Notes: generated by a model from the sequence alone, not told the origin. DNA of 35,818 bases from Janthinobacterium sp. GW458P (GCF_002127585.1 NZ_NEGZ01000022.1:1201-37018), one strand, 5' to 3'; counted from the first letter of the stretch, positions 24,096 through 32,633 are shown. Program-made: numbers and translations.

Positions 24096-25004
24096 ATGGC
24101 CACTGAACTACTAACTTCCAATAATCGTCGAGTAAGTGACATTCCGCACCTGCCCGGCGCCACTTTTTCCGCCGCCACCATGTACACGACCCACCCTGCC
24201 CTGGCCGACGAAGACGGCATGCCCTTCACCCGCAGCACCAATGCGCATGACTACCAGCACGTGGCGCGCCCGGTGACGGCCATGTCCAAGCAATATGAGG
24301 CGTCCGACTACACGCCGCCGCACTGCCATGTGCGGGCGCAGCTGCTGTTTGCCACGGAAGGCGTGATGCGCGTGACCACCGAGCACGGCGTGTGGATCTT
24401 GCCGCCGCGCCGTGCCCTGCTGATCCCCGTGGGCGTAGTGCATGAATTGCACATACTTAGCAAGCTGAGCATGCGCACCGTGTACATCGATGCGCAGGTG
24501 GCCGCCGTCTTCGGCCCCGCCTGCAAGGTACTGGAAGTGAGCCGGCTGCTGCGCGAACTGATACTGGCGCTGCTGGCCGAGCCGGTCGAATACGCGCTCG
24601 AGGGACGCGGCGACTGGCTGGCGCACCTGATCCTGTCGGAACTGGCCGCCGCCGATACCGTGCCCATCGCCATACCCTGGCCGCGCGACCGCCGGCTGGT
24701 GGCCGTCTGTTCGGCCATCATGGAAGCGCCCGGCAGCCGGCGCAGCATCGAGGACTGGGCCCAGGACGCGGGTGCCAGCGCGCGCACCCTGATCCGTTTG
24801 TTCCCCAAGGAAACGGGCTTGCACTACCGGCAATGGCTGCAGCAAGTGCATCTGGCCGAGGCGTTCTGCCGCCTGGACCGGGGCGAAGGCGTGGCCGCCA
24901 TCGCCTATGCGCTCGGCTACGCCAGCCCCAGCGCCTTCAGCGCCATGTTCCGCCGCATCCTGGGCCGCACGCCGCAACATTACCTGAGCGAGTGGCGGTT
25001 ATAA
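24096..25004 (+). CDS. AraC-family transcriptional regulator
   Basis: The 302-residue protein has an N-terminal cupin-like sensor domain (HCHVRAQLLFATEGVMRVTTE and LLIPVGVVHELHIL) and a C-terminal AraC DNA-binding domain with two helix-turn-helix units: SIEDWAQDAGASARTLIRLFPKETG and GVAAIAYALGYASPSAFSAMFRRILG. The start is uncertain: ATG 24096 follows a TATAGT box so closely that the message would be nearly leaderless; ATG 24180 would remove the first 28 residues. It is divergent from the Fsr-type exporter, the usual arrangement of a local activator and its target. Inducer unknown. Confidence 0.88.
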   Translation: MATELLTSNNRRVSDIPHLPGATFSAATMYTTHPALADEDGMPFTRSTNAHDYQHVARPVTAMSKQYEASDYTPPHCHVRAQLLFATEGVMRVTTEHGVWILPPRRALLIPVGVVHELHILSKLSMRTVYIDAQVAAVFGPACKVLEVSRLLRELILALLAEPVEYALEGRGDWLAHLILSELAAADTVPIAIPWPRDRRLVAVCSAIMEAPGSRRSIEDWAQDAGASARTLIRLFPKETGLHYRQWLQQVHLAEAFCRLDRGEGVAAIAYALGYASPSAFSAMFRRILGRTPQHYLSEWRL

Positions 25005-25100
25005 GGCCGTTGATTGTTGTAAAATAATCCAGTGCATGCGACGTCAGGCATGCTTTCCGGCGACATCCGCATTCCCGACACAACGTTGCGAAGGATCAGC

Positions 25101-26810
25101 ATGAGACAGGCCAGGCAGGAAGCACAGGGTACCGCTCAGCAAACATCAGCGCCTCGGCAAGCCAGTGAGACGCCCCCTGCCCTGGCCGACCTGCGCCCCT
25201 CCACGCTGGCCCGGCAACACCTCGCGCAACTGATGGCGGACGGCCCCAGAATGGCTCAGCGGAAGAGCCAGAGCGCCATGATTCCGGGCGCGTCGCCGCC
25301 AGCGCATGCCGGCGGCGGCCCGAACGCCAACCGCACGGGCTTGCCCGACCGCCTGAAAAGCGGCATGGAAAATCTGTCCGGCATGGCGCTCGACGATGTC
25401 CGCGTCCATTACAACTCCGCCCGGCCGGCGCAGCTGCAAGCCCTTGCCTACGCCCAGGGCAACGAGATTCACGTGGCGCCGGGACAGGAAGCGCATGTGC
25501 CGCACGAAGCCTGGCATGTCGTGCAACAAAAACAGGGCCGCGTACGCGCCACGCTGCAGGCCAAAGGCGTGCCGCTGAACGACGAACGGCACCTCGAGGA
25601 GGAAGCCGACATCATGGGGCAGCGCGCGCTCGCCGCGCACGACGCGCCGGCGCAAACCGTGCTGCAGCCGGGCGCCGCCGCCGGATACAGCGTTCAGCGC
25701 AAGAGGCCCGCTCCGGCCGGCGCGGCCTATGTGGACATGACGAGTGAAGAAGTGTGGCTGTCGCCGCTACTGTCGCAAAGGGGACATCTGTTCAGCAAGA
25801 CCCTGCCGCTGGCAGCCGACCGCGCCACGCTGCTGCAGCAGCTGACGGTGGAAGGCGAAACGGTCGGCCATGACCACTCCGCCGTCGCGTGGAACACGAA
25901 GGCGCAGGATTACGACAAGCCCGAAATCGCGGCAATCGACCCCTTCCGCATCCGCCTGGGCGGCACTTACGGCGCGGCGCTCGCCCCCACGACGCTGGAA
26001 CTCGACTACCATTTCGGCGGCTTTAACATGGGCTATGTCGTCAAGGTGCGCGATCATGGCGCCGTGGCGGCGATGGAAAACCGTGGCCGCCGCGGCGGGG
26101 CGCAGGCAGGCCTCTCGCCCACCTACAGCAACCAGCACCACGCGCTGGGCGACGACGGCCTGATGGCCAGCGCCGGGACTCTGGGCGCCACCATCGTCTC
26201 GAGCGAACAGGCGTTCGACTCGACCACCAAGCTGGCCGGCGAAGGCGCGCGTTTCAGGTGCGTCCAGCGGCATCAGGGCGCGCTGACCGACAACAGCAAG
26301 TTTTTCATCCGCCTCGACGACAGCAACATGGCGTGGGTGACGTTCAACACGTTGTGGCTGACCTGGTCCGCCACCTTCGGCAAGATCTTCGGCATCAGCG
26401 ACGATGCCGTCGCCACCGCGCTGAAAGACAATGGCCTGCAAAAGATCGGCGTGGGCGGCATCGGCGTCGTCGCCGTGCCCAGAGGGCATGGACCGGCGAG
26501 CAACATCACGGCGGCACGCGACTACAACCTGGAGAGCCGGGCGCCGGCCGTGGCGCGCGACTGCACCGACTTTATCATGCTGCGGGTCAATGACAGGCAT
26601 GGGCATGCAGGCAAGAAAACCCGCATCTCGGCCATCTCCGCCAGCCTGACCAGCGCCCTTGACACCATGGATCAGGTCGAGAGCTACGCCACATATGGCG
26701 GCAAGGGCAAGAGCTGGGATGTCAAGGTATGGAACAATGGCGGCCGCGCCGCCCTGACCAACGCTTTCCTGACACCGGCGCTGGCGGGCCTCGTCATCGC
26801 CGATCCCTGA
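25101..26810 (+). CDS. DUF4157 (eCIS core-like) protein with unknown C-terminal domain
   Basis: ATG 25101 is chosen over an in-frame start at 25032 because AAGGA lies just upstream. The 569-residue protein begins with a polar tail, then a DUF4157 domain at about residues 80-175: LPDRLKSGMENLSGMALDDVRVHYN, VPHEAWHVVQQ with an HExxH motif (135-139), and HLEEEAD downstream as possible third ligand. This domain is found in proteins linked to extracellular contractile injection systems and in polymorphic effectors. The remaining roughly 360 residues are beta-rich and unrecognised, and could be a toxin or effector domain. No signal peptide is seen. No injection-system genes lie nearby. It is convergent with aqpZ. 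Confidence 0.82.
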   Translation: MRQARQEAQGTAQQTSAPRQASETPPALADLRPSTLARQHLAQLMADGPRMAQRKSQSAMIPGASPPAHAGGGPNANRTGLPDRLKSGMENLSGMALDDVRVHYNSARPAQLQALAYAQGNEIHVAPGQEAHVPHEAWHVVQQKQGRVRATLQAKGVPLNDERHLEEEADIMGQRALAAHDAPAQTVLQPGAAAGYSVQRKRPAPAGAAYVDMTSEEVWLSPLLSQRGHLFSKTLPLAADRATLLQQLTVEGETVGHDHSAVAWNTKAQDYDKPEIAAIDPFRIRLGGTYGAALAPTTLELDYHFGGFNMGYVVKVRDHGAVAAMENRGRRGGAQAGLSPTYSNQHHALGDDGLMASAGTLGATIVSSEQAFDSTTKLAGEGARFRCVQRHQGALTDNSKFFIRLDDSNMAWVTFNTLWLTWSATFGKIFGISDDAVATALKDNGLQKIGVGGIGVVAVPRGHGPASNITAARDYNLESRAPAVARDCTDFIMLRVNDRHGHAGKKTRISAISASLTSALDTMDQVESYATYGGKGKSWDVKVWNNGGRAALTNAFLTPALAGLVIADP

Positions 26811-26831
26811 GGCCCGCTGGCGACAGGCGCG

Positions 26832-27533
26832 CTAGGCGCCGGACTTGCCCTGCTCGCTGCCGATCAGGCGGTAGGCCAGCGCGCCCAGCAGGGCGCCGAT
26901 GATGGGCGCCAGCCAGAACAGCCACAGCTGACTGGTGGCCCAGTCGCCCACATACAGCGCCACGCCCGTGCTGCGGGCCGGGTTGACGGAGGTATTCGTC
27001 ACGGGGATGCTGATCAGATGGATCAGGGTCAGGGCCAGGCCGATCGGCAGCGGCGCGAAGCCGGCCGGAGCGCGCTTGTCGGTGGCGCCCAGGATGACGA
27101 TCAGGAAAAACATCGTCAGCACGATTTCAATGACGAGGGCCGACAGCATCGAATAGCCGCCCGGCGAATGGGCGCCGTAGCCGTTCGAGGCAAAACCCTT
27201 GCTGACGTCGAAACCGGCCTGGCCGCTGGCGATCACATACAGCACGCCGCCGGCCACGATGGCGCCCAGCACTTGCGCTATGATGTAAGGCAACAATTGA
27301 TTGGCAGGAAAACGGCCGCCGGCCCACAGGCCGATCGAAACGGCGGGATTCAGGTGGCAGCCCGAGATGTGGCCGATGGCGTAGGCCATCGTCAGCACCG
27401 TCAGGCCAAATGCCAGCGCCACGCCGGCAAAGCCGATGCCGAGGCCGGGAAAGGCGGCGGCCAGTACGGCGCTGCCGCAGCCGCCCAGCACCAGCCAGAA
27501 CGTACCGAGAAACTCGGCTCCATATTGTTTCAT
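26832..27533 (-). CDS. aqpZ: Aquaporin Z
   Basis: ATG 27533 follows GAAGGAA, so it is preferred to the in-frame TTG at 27548. The 233-residue protein has six membrane helices and the two pore NPA boxes: [13 protein letters not shown] and [14 protein letters not shown]. The Cys in SGCHLNPA and the Arg of NPARS fit a water-selective AqpZ-type pore with its Ar/R filter. It passes water across the inner membrane. Upstream at 27661-27710 are two palindromes, one overlapping a likely promoter, suggesting repression by a dimeric regulator. It is convergent with the DUF4157 gene, 21 bases apart. Confidence 0.93.
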   Translation of the reverse strand: MKQYGAEFLGTFWLVLGGCGSAVLAAAFPGLGIGFAGVALAFGLTVLTMAYAIGHISGCHLNPAVSIGLWAGGRFPANQLLPYIIAQVLGAIVAGGVLYVIASGQAGFDVSKGFASNGYGAHSPGGYSMLSALVIEIVLTMFFLIVILGATDKRAPAGFAPLPIGLALTLIHLISIPVTNTSVNPARSTGVALYVGDWATSQLWLFWLAPIIGALLGALAYRLIGSEQGKSGA

Positions 27534-27660
27534 GATGTATTCCTTCAAAGTGACGAGAGAACCTGCCAGGGATGACCGACTGCACTGCTATTTCGCCCTT
27601 GCCGGGGCCGCATGGCCACGGCAAGGGAAAGCACCGCTCCAACACTACAGCAGAGCGCGC

Positions 27661-27710
27661 ATAATGACATAACGTCATTATCAAGGCAACATTATTATGT
27701 ATAATAATGT
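27661..27710 (-). promoter_or_regulatory. Operator-like palindromes over the aqpZ promoter
   Basis: Two A/T-rich inverted repeats: ATAATGAC-5-GTCATTAT (27661-27681) and ACATTATTA-4-TAATAATGT (27689-27710). On the minus strand TTGCCT (27689-27684), 17 bases and CATTAT (27666-27661) form a candidate promoter for aqpZ, and the first palindrome covers its spacer and -10. The sites suit a dimeric helix-turn-helix repressor. The regulator is not recognisable nearby. Confidence 0.6.
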
Positions 27711-27735
27711 CAATAGTTATCTTGACGTCTAAAGG

Positions 27736-28161
27736 TTATTTTGATAATTTCCCGCGCACCGGCCGGCGCATATACTTCTGCGGCGCCTCCAGCGGCGCAA
27801 AGCCAAAGCCCGCGTACAGGCCATGCGCATCATCGGTTCCCAGCATCCAGACGACATCGCGCAAGCGCTCATCGCCGAGCACGGCAGCCACCAGTTGCTT
27901 GCCGTATCCCCTTCCCTGGCAAGCGGGCAGCACGAATACGTCGCGCAGGTAGGCAAAGTCCGTGTAGTCGGTGATGACCCTGGCGAACGCCACTTGCTGG
28001 CCATCCACATAGCCGCCGAAACACAGGGCATTGTCAATGCCCTTGCGCACGGTTTCCAGCGCCACGCCACGCTTCCAGTACGACTGCTCGCTCAGGTAGC
28101 CGTGGATCATGGCCACGTCCAGTTCGCCGCGCTCGCTGGAAATGCGTAGTGGCGCGTGCAT
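27736..28161 (-). CDS. GNAT-family N-acetyltransferase
   Basis: A 141-residue single-domain GNAT protein. It has the motif A acetyl-CoA loop VFVLPACQGRGYGKQLVAAVL (about residues 75-95) preceded by strand FAYLRDV, and the C-terminal motif B region MLGTDDAHGLYAGFGFAPL. The N-terminal region YLSEQSYWKRGVALETVRKGIDNALCFGGYVDGQQVAFARV fits the family. It moves an acetyl group to an amine of unknown identity. The start overlaps the stop of the upstream lysozyme-inhibitor gene by one base, so the two are co-translated. Confidence 0.9.
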   Translation of the reverse strand: MHAPLRISSERGELDVAMIHGYLSEQSYWKRGVALETVRKGIDNALCFGGYVDGQQVAFARVITDYTDFAYLRDVFVLPACQGRGYGKQLVAAVLGDERLRDVVWMLGTDDAHGLYAGFGFAPLEAPQKYMRRPVRGKLSK

Positions 28162-28619
28162 CAGTTCTTGTACAGCAAGTCGGCTTCGGCAATGCTGGGC
28201 TCGCCGAAATACACGGTGAGCAAGCCGCCCTTGGCATCGCTGCCCATGTAGACGCCCGTCATGCTGCGCGCGACCGGGTCATACAGGATGGAGTAGCGGT
28301 GACCGCAATTGTGCGGTTCGCAGACGCTGCTCAGCAGGCGTGCCTTGCCATCGATCTCGACTGGCTTGAGCGGACTGGCCACGCCATCGGGCACCCAGAG
28401 CTGCCGCTTCAGGCCAGCCTTTTTCAAGCCCACATTGAAGGCCTTGCGAAAGGCGTAGTCCGCCTTGTAGACATCGGGGAAATACGGGCAGGTATGGCCG
28501 CCGTCGCAGCTTTGCGCCTGCTCAATGAGCGACAATCTGGGCGTACGGGCTTGCGCCGGCATGGCGGCCAGCGCCACGGCCGCGCCCATGAACAGTGTTA
28601 ACAGCAAACGTGCGGACAT
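28161..28619 (-). CDS. Ivy-family lysozyme inhibitor (probable)
   Basis: ATG 28619 is preceded by AGGAG and gives a signal peptide ending MPAQA (residue 24). The 152-residue length matches Ivy of E. coli. The key feature is the loop CEPHNCG at residues 100-105 and following, a close variant of the CKPHDC loop by which Ivy plugs the active site of C-type lysozyme; the flanking Cys pair would form the loop disulfide. Other Ivy-like segments are FRKAFNVGLKKAG, LWVPDGVASPLKPV and LTVYFGEPSIAEA. It would act in the periplasm to protect peptidoglycan from host or phage lysozyme. Two more cysteines (38 and 44) near the N-terminus are an addition. Confidence 0.78.
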   Translation of the reverse strand: MSARLLLTLFMGAAVALAAMPAQARTPRLSLIEQAQSCDGGHTCPYFPDVYKADYAFRKAFNVGLKKAGLKRQLWVPDGVASPLKPVEIDGKARLLSSVCEPHNCGHRYSILYDPVARSMTGVYMGSDAKGGLLTVYFGEPSIAEADLLYKN

Positions 28620-28688
28620 GCAATCTCCTGGAAGCAAAAAATAATGCGCACAGCATAGCAGAATGGCATGTCAGCCTTTCACACCGCA

Positions 28689-29099
28689 TCAAGGCGAACA
28701 GCGGATGCCCACCACGCCATTGACCTTGCCTTCCGGCCAATCCGTTTCGCGCCAGCGGTACACGCCGGGCGCGACAATGATCAACTGCCATTCCACCAGC
28801 TTGCCATTCGCATTCAGGCGGGTTTCATTGTCATAGCGCAAAGTCAGGCTGTGTTCCGTTTCCGCCACGACCGTGGCGGCAAAGCGGTTGGTTTCACCCA
28901 GCTTGCTTTTCCAGGTACGGTCATTGAAGATCGCCAGGCGCACATGATCGTCAGACAGCTGCATGCGCGTAAAGTGCCGCGCCTGGTCGCACACGCTGTT
29001 GGCATTGACGCTGTCGGACCAGCTGCCGGACAGTTGCGTCACATCAAAGGGAGTGGTCGCGGCGGTCACGGCCGCACTCAGCAGCAAAGTTGCAAGCAT
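28689..29099 (-). CDS. Small secreted hypothetical protein, 136 aa
   Basis: The protein starts with a short hydrophobic signal (MLATLLLSAAVTAATT). The mature part of about 120 residues is beta-rich and begins VTQLSGSWSDSVN, a lipocalin-like GxW opening, with strands such as HVRLAIFNDRTWK and SLTLRYDNETRL. Two cysteines (SVCDQ and the C-terminal GIRCSP) may form a disulfide tying the ends together. It lies 69 bases upstream of the Ivy-type gene in the same direction. I do not recognise the family. A small lipocalin-like binding protein is an inference. Its ribosome site is weak. Confidence 0.7.
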   Translation of the reverse strand: MLATLLLSAAVTAATTPFDVTQLSGSWSDSVNANSVCDQARHFTRMQLSDDHVRLAIFNDRTWKSKLGETNRFAATVVAETEHSLTLRYDNETRLNANGKLVEWQLIIVAPGVYRWRETDWPEGKVNGVVGIRCSP

Positions 29100-29140
29100 A
29101 GGATATCAACGGATCGCTAAAGAAAGGGAAAATATCATGC

Positions 29141-30289
29141 TCAGCGCAGCGCCTCGGTGATGCTGGACGGCAATGCCGGCGTGCGCCGGTGCAAGGTCGC
29201 CTGCTCATACGCATACGCCATCGCAAGGAGTTGCATCTCGGCATGTAAGGCGCCGATGAACGACAACCCGACCGGCAAGCCGCACACCATGCCTGCGGGC
29301 ACCGTGATGTGCGGCTGGCCTGTCTGCGCCAGCGGCACGGCATGGCAAGTGGGCCCCACCAGCGCGTCGAACCCATGATCCTGCAGCCAGTCGCCGATGG
29401 CGCCGGGCGCCGGCAGCGCGTCGACCAGCTCGGCTCCCTGCGCGCGCAATACCTGCAGGGCCAGTTCGATCACGGCATCGGTCTCGGTGCAGCGGCCAAA
29501 CAGGCTGCGCGCCACGCCGATGCGGCGTCCTTGCAAGCCGGAACAATTCAGGACAGCGGTATCGGCCACGCTGTCGCCGTTCAGCGCCGCCAGCAGCCAG
29601 GCCGCCTCGCGCACGCTGGGCGCCATCGGTCCGGCCGTGGCTTGCCCGGCGACGGCGGCCCTGCCCGTCGGCTGGATGGCGACCAGGCCGCACGCGGACG
29701 CGGGCGCGACGATGGAGCCGTCCGTTTCGCTGTCGACGGCCAGGATGGTCAGGCCAGCCCAGCTGGCACTGGCATGCGGCACGCTGACGGCCGCCCACTG
29801 GCGTAAATTGCTTTTGCCGATGATGACGGCGCCGGCCGCACGCAGGCGCGAGGCGACAAAAGAGTCGCAGCTGGCATGCGTGGCCGACGGCGCCTGCGTG
29901 CGCGTCTTCATGCGGTCGCCGGTGGCAATATTGTCGCGCAAGACGATGGGGATGCCGTGCAAGGGGCCGCGCACCTTGTGTCCCTGGCGTTCGCGGTCCA
30001 TTTCCAGGGCGATTTTCAGCGCATCGGGATTGATTTCAATGCCGGCATGGGCGCGCGCGCCTATGCTGCACAGCGAACGGATGCGCGCCAGGTACTGCGA
30101 CGTCAGCGCATGCGAACTGAGCTTGCCGGCCTGCATCATCTGCTGTTGCGGCAACACGCCCGCGTCGAGCAGATGGGCCATGGGACTGGCCGGCGCCGTG
30201 GCACGGGCCAGCACCGGACGCGAGGTACGCGCCGGCGCGGCCGCGACGCCCCGGGCGGGGCCATTGCGTAACGAGTGACTGCGCTGCAT
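29141..30289 (-). CDS. Amidase-signature family protein, shortened and probably inactive
   Basis: ATG 30289 follows GGAGA; the frame reaches back to 30358 but without a ribosome site. Related amidases are near 500 residues, this one is 382. The region LHGIPIVLRDNIATGD (about 111-125) carries Arg118 where the family has its catalytic Lys (normally KDN). The Gly/Ser-rich stretch holding the cis-Ser (normally GSSSGS, just before ETDGS) is missing: the text jumps from QWAAVSV through SASWAG to AVDSETDGSIVAPAS. The nucleophile-position Ser192 in ETDGS is kept. A second gap lies after GAELVDALPAPG. The C-terminus (ITVPAGMVCGLPVGLSFIG) is normal. The frame is intact, so it may be a pseudoenzyme rather than a fresh pseudogene. 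Confidence 0.82.
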   Translation of the reverse strand: MQRSHSLRNGPARGVAAAPARTSRPVLARATAPASPMAHLLDAGVLPQQQMMQAGKLSSHALTSQYLARIRSLCSIGARAHAGIEINPDALKIALEMDRERQGHKVRGPLHGIPIVLRDNIATGDRMKTRTQAPSATHASCDSFVASRLRAAGAVIIGKSNLRQWAAVSVPHASASWAGLTILAVDSETDGSIVAPASACGLVAIQPTGRAAVAGQATAGPMAPSVREAAWLLAALNGDSVADTAVLNCSGLQGRRIGVARSLFGRCTETDAVIELALQVLRAQGAELVDALPAPGAIGDWLQDHGFDALVGPTCHAVPLAQTGQPHITVPAGMVCGLPVGLSFIGALHAEMQLLAMAYAYEQATLHRRTPALPSSITEALR

Positions 30290-30307
30290 GGAGTCTCCAG
30301 GAAACTT

Positions 30308-30329
30308 CACTGTTTTAAACGCAACAGTG
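30308..30329 (-). promoter_or_regulatory. Inverted repeat in the amidase-like gene leader
   Basis: CACTGTT (30308-30314) and AACAGTG (30323-30329) form 7-base arms around 8 bases, about 20 bases upstream of the ATG. It may be an operator or RNA hairpin. The surrounding gap to 30390 shows no clear promoter. Confidence 0.35.
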
Positions 30330-30392
30330 TGATAGCCGTAGCATAGCAGTCCTTGCAAACTAATAGTTGTGATAAGGAATTATTTTTTAAGC

Positions 30393-30420
30393 AAAAAAAC
30401 GCTGCCCGAAGGCAGCGTTT
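30393..30420 (-). terminator. Rho-independent terminator behind efp
   Basis: On the minus strand AAACGCTGCC, loop TTCG and GGCAGCGTTT form a 10-base stem with a stable UUCG-type tetraloop, followed by a run of T's (A's at 30393-30399 on the plus strand). Confidence 0.92.
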
Positions 30421-30490
30421 CTTGATGATCGACAACTTGAGCAAGCCTGGCCGGCGTTTGCCGGGCCACGCATGCCGCGCCGGACATCGA

Positions 30491-31066
30491 TTAGTTGCGC
30501 ACGACACGCTTGTATTCGTTGGTGCGGGTGTCGATTTCGATGACGTCGTCCTGAGCAACGAACAGCGGCACTTGCACGATGTGGCGGTGCGCGTCGATGG
30601 CGTTTTCGATCTTGGCTTCTTTCAGGACGTTACCCGACGTATTGCCCTTGACTGCAGGCTCCGAGTACACCACTTGACGGGCGATGGTCGTAGGCAGTTC
30701 CACGGAGATGGCTTTGCCGTCGTAGAAAATGGCTTCGCATTCCATGCCATCCTTCAGGTAATGCAGTGCATCGCCCAGGTTTTCTTCTTCGATTTCGTAC
30801 TGGTTGTACTCGGCGTCCATGAAGACGAACAGTGGATCGGCGAAGTAGGAATACGTTACTGGCTTTTTATCCAGAACAACAACGTCGAACTTGTCGTCGC
30901 CGCGGAACACGTTTTCCATCGGGGTGTTCGTCAGAAGATTTTTCATCTTCCATTTGTAGGTGAAGCCCGTGCGGCTCGAACCGTTGACATCAGAACGCAA
31001 CACGATCATTGGCTTGCTGTCGACCATGATGATATTGCCAACACGAATTTCTTTTGCGGGTTTCAT
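30491..31066 (-). CDS. efp: Elongation factor P
   Basis: A 191-residue EF-P with the three beta-barrel domains in usual proportions: KOW-like domain I ([16 protein letters not shown]), domain II ([19 protein letters not shown]) and domain III ending [30 protein letters not shown]. The modified loop tip reads SSRTG with Arg32 instead of Lys, the hallmark of EF-Ps that are rhamnosylated by EarP. EF-P enters the ribosomal E site and relieves stalling at polyproline stretches. earP lies 135 bases upstream in the same direction. The ribosome site before ATG 31066 is weak. A strong terminator follows. Confidence 0.97.
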   Translation of the reverse strand: MKPAKEIRVGNIIMVDSKPMIVLRSDVNGSSRTGFTYKWKMKNLLTNTPMENVFRGDDKFDVVVLDKKPVTYSYFADPLFVFMDAEYNQYEIEEENLGDALHYLKDGMECEAIFYDGKAISVELPTTIARQVVYSEPAVKGNTSGNVLKEAKIENAIDAHRHIVQVPLFVAQDDVIEIDTRTNEYKRVVRN

Positions 31067-31201
31067 AGGAATGTACGTAAAAAGTGGGTTGCATGAAGAT
31101 CATCTGCCGCCTGGGCGCCATCAGCGCCGCAAGCTTGCGTTTGATCGGTTAAAAATACGTGAGAAATAACCGGGCATTTTACCTTAATTTTAAGCAAGCG
31201 C

Positions 31202-32371
31202 CTATCTCGTCGCACTCGCAAACGCCAGCAAGTTACTTGCCAGATCGCCATTGAGCCGCATGCGCCGCTGCCAATCCTGCGCGTGCGCGCCGATTCGAGG
31301 CAGATCCGCCTGCCATGCGGGCCACAGCACGTTCCACGCGGGCGCCTCCGCAGCGGCGCCATTCCAGGCCAGCGCCGCCTGCACCAGACTGGCCACCGGT
31401 CCCGCGGCATCGACGGCATAGCGCTGCAGAAAGGCGCGCAGCTTGACGTGGTGCAAGTTTTCATCCTGCGGATAGATATGCCATATAAAAGGCTTGCCCG
31501 CCCATTGGGCGCGCACGAACGAATCCTCGCCGCGCACAAAATTCACGTCGCAGGCCCACAGCAGGCGGTCGTAATCATCCTGCGGCACGAAGGGCAGCAC
31601 ACGCACAGTCAGCGCGCCACGCGTGCGCGCCGCCCCGGCCACTGCCGCATCGCCGTCGAAAAATGCCTGAACGGCATCGAACGCGACGCCTTCCGGCACC
31701 AGACAGGCCACGGGCTCGCTCGCCGCCTGCCAGGCGGCGAACAGCTCGGCCACGGGCGCGTGCGGATAGCAGAACAGCGACACCTTTAATGCGCCAACCT
31801 CTGCCGGCGTCACGCCGAATTGCCCCAGGAATGCCGCCATGCCAGCCGCATCGGCCTGGAAGGCCAGCCTTTTTTCATCCAGCGCCGCTTCGCGCAGCAG
31901 GCCGCCCGTCTTATCCGTAAAACCGGGGAAAAAGAAATGCTTGATCATGCCGTGGCGCGGCGACGTCAGCGCGTGGCACCCCTCGACCCACTCTTCCGCC
32001 GTCAAGCCTTCCAGGTTCAGCCACACGGGATGCGGCGCGCGCTGCGCCATGGCGGCAATGTAGCCGGGCGGAATATCGCAGGCAAAGAACTCGATGACGA
32101 TGTCGGCAACATCGGCGGGCGCAAACGCGCCATCCTGGCCGCGCCAGTGGCGCACGGTAACGCCGCACGCCTGCTGCGCGTCGGCCGTGACATCGATGCC
32201 GGGGCAGATGCGCAGAAAACTGGGCAAATCATCGACCCACAGGGTGACGGCCACGCCATGCTCGCCGTGCAACTGCCGCGCCAGTCGCCAGCAAATGCCG
32301 ATATCGCCGTAGTTGTCGACGACTTTGCAGAAGATAGCCAACGATGGCGCACGATCAGTAGGTAAAGGCAT
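31202..32371 (-). CDS. earP: EF-P arginine rhamnosyltransferase EarP
   Basis: A 389-residue GT-B-like glycosyltransferase that attaches rhamnose from dTDP-rhamnose to Arg32 of EF-P. Family landmarks are the N-terminal CKVVDNYGDIGICWRLARQL (about residues 15-34, with the essential Asp of DNYGD), NLEGLTAEEWVEGCH, and the nucleotide-sugar site NFVRGEDSFVRAQWAGKP followed by FIWHIYPQDENLHH. Length matches known EarP proteins. Its place directly upstream of efp, whose loop carries Arg32, supports the call. No strong ribosome site precedes ATG 32371. Upstream is the tRNA-Glu terminator. Confidence 0.95.
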   Translation of the reverse strand: MPLPTDRAPSLAIFCKVVDNYGDIGICWRLARQLHGEHGVAVTLWVDDLPSFLRICPGIDVTADAQQACGVTVRHWRGQDGAFAPADVADIVIEFFACDIPPGYIAAMAQRAPHPVWLNLEGLTAEEWVEGCHALTSPRHGMIKHFFFPGFTDKTGGLLREAALDEKRLAFQADAAGMAAFLGQFGVTPAEVGALKVSLFCYPHAPVAELFAAWQAASEPVACLVPEGVAFDAVQAFFDGDAAVAGAARTRGALTVRVLPFVPQDDYDRLLWACDVNFVRGEDSFVRAQWAGKPFIWHIYPQDENLHHVKLRAFLQRYAVDAAGPVASLVQAALAWNGAAAEAPAWNVLWPAWQADLPRIGAHAQDWQRRMRLNGDLASNLLAFASATR

Positions 32372-32410
32372 GAATGACGGAGAAAGATGAACAACGTTGA
32401 GATGACGGCG

Positions 32411-32452
32411 AACAACAAAAAAGCCGCACTGTCACCAGGCGGCTTTGTTGTT
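32411..32452 (-). terminator. Rho-independent terminator after the tRNA-Glu genes
   Basis: On the minus strand AAAGCCGC and GCGGCTTT (32446-32439 and 32427-32420) pair, extended outward by AACAAC/GTTGTT, with a T run within the descending arm. It lies just past the last tRNA. Confidence 0.85.
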
Positions 32453-32469
32453 GGCTGATTCAGCCGGTC

Positions 32470-32545
32470 TGGCGTCCCCAAGGGGATTCGAACCCCTGTA
32501 CTCACCGTGAAAGGGTGATGTCCTAGGCCTCTAGACGATGGGGAC
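32470..32545 (-). tRNA. tRNA-Glu (TTC), copy 1 (promoter-distal)
   Basis: A 76-base tRNA read leftward from 32545, with acceptor GTCCCC/GGGGAC, anticodon TTC in loop CTTTCAC, T arm GGTTCGAATCC and encoded GCCA end. It is identical in the mature region to the two copies upstream. Confidence 0.97.
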
Positions 32546-32633
32546 AGAAAATCTGTCCTGAATGCGCTACTCTGCATCCCGACCTGGTACTGCTTGCGGC
32601 TGGCATTCATGCTGGCCGCACACTGCGCGAATC

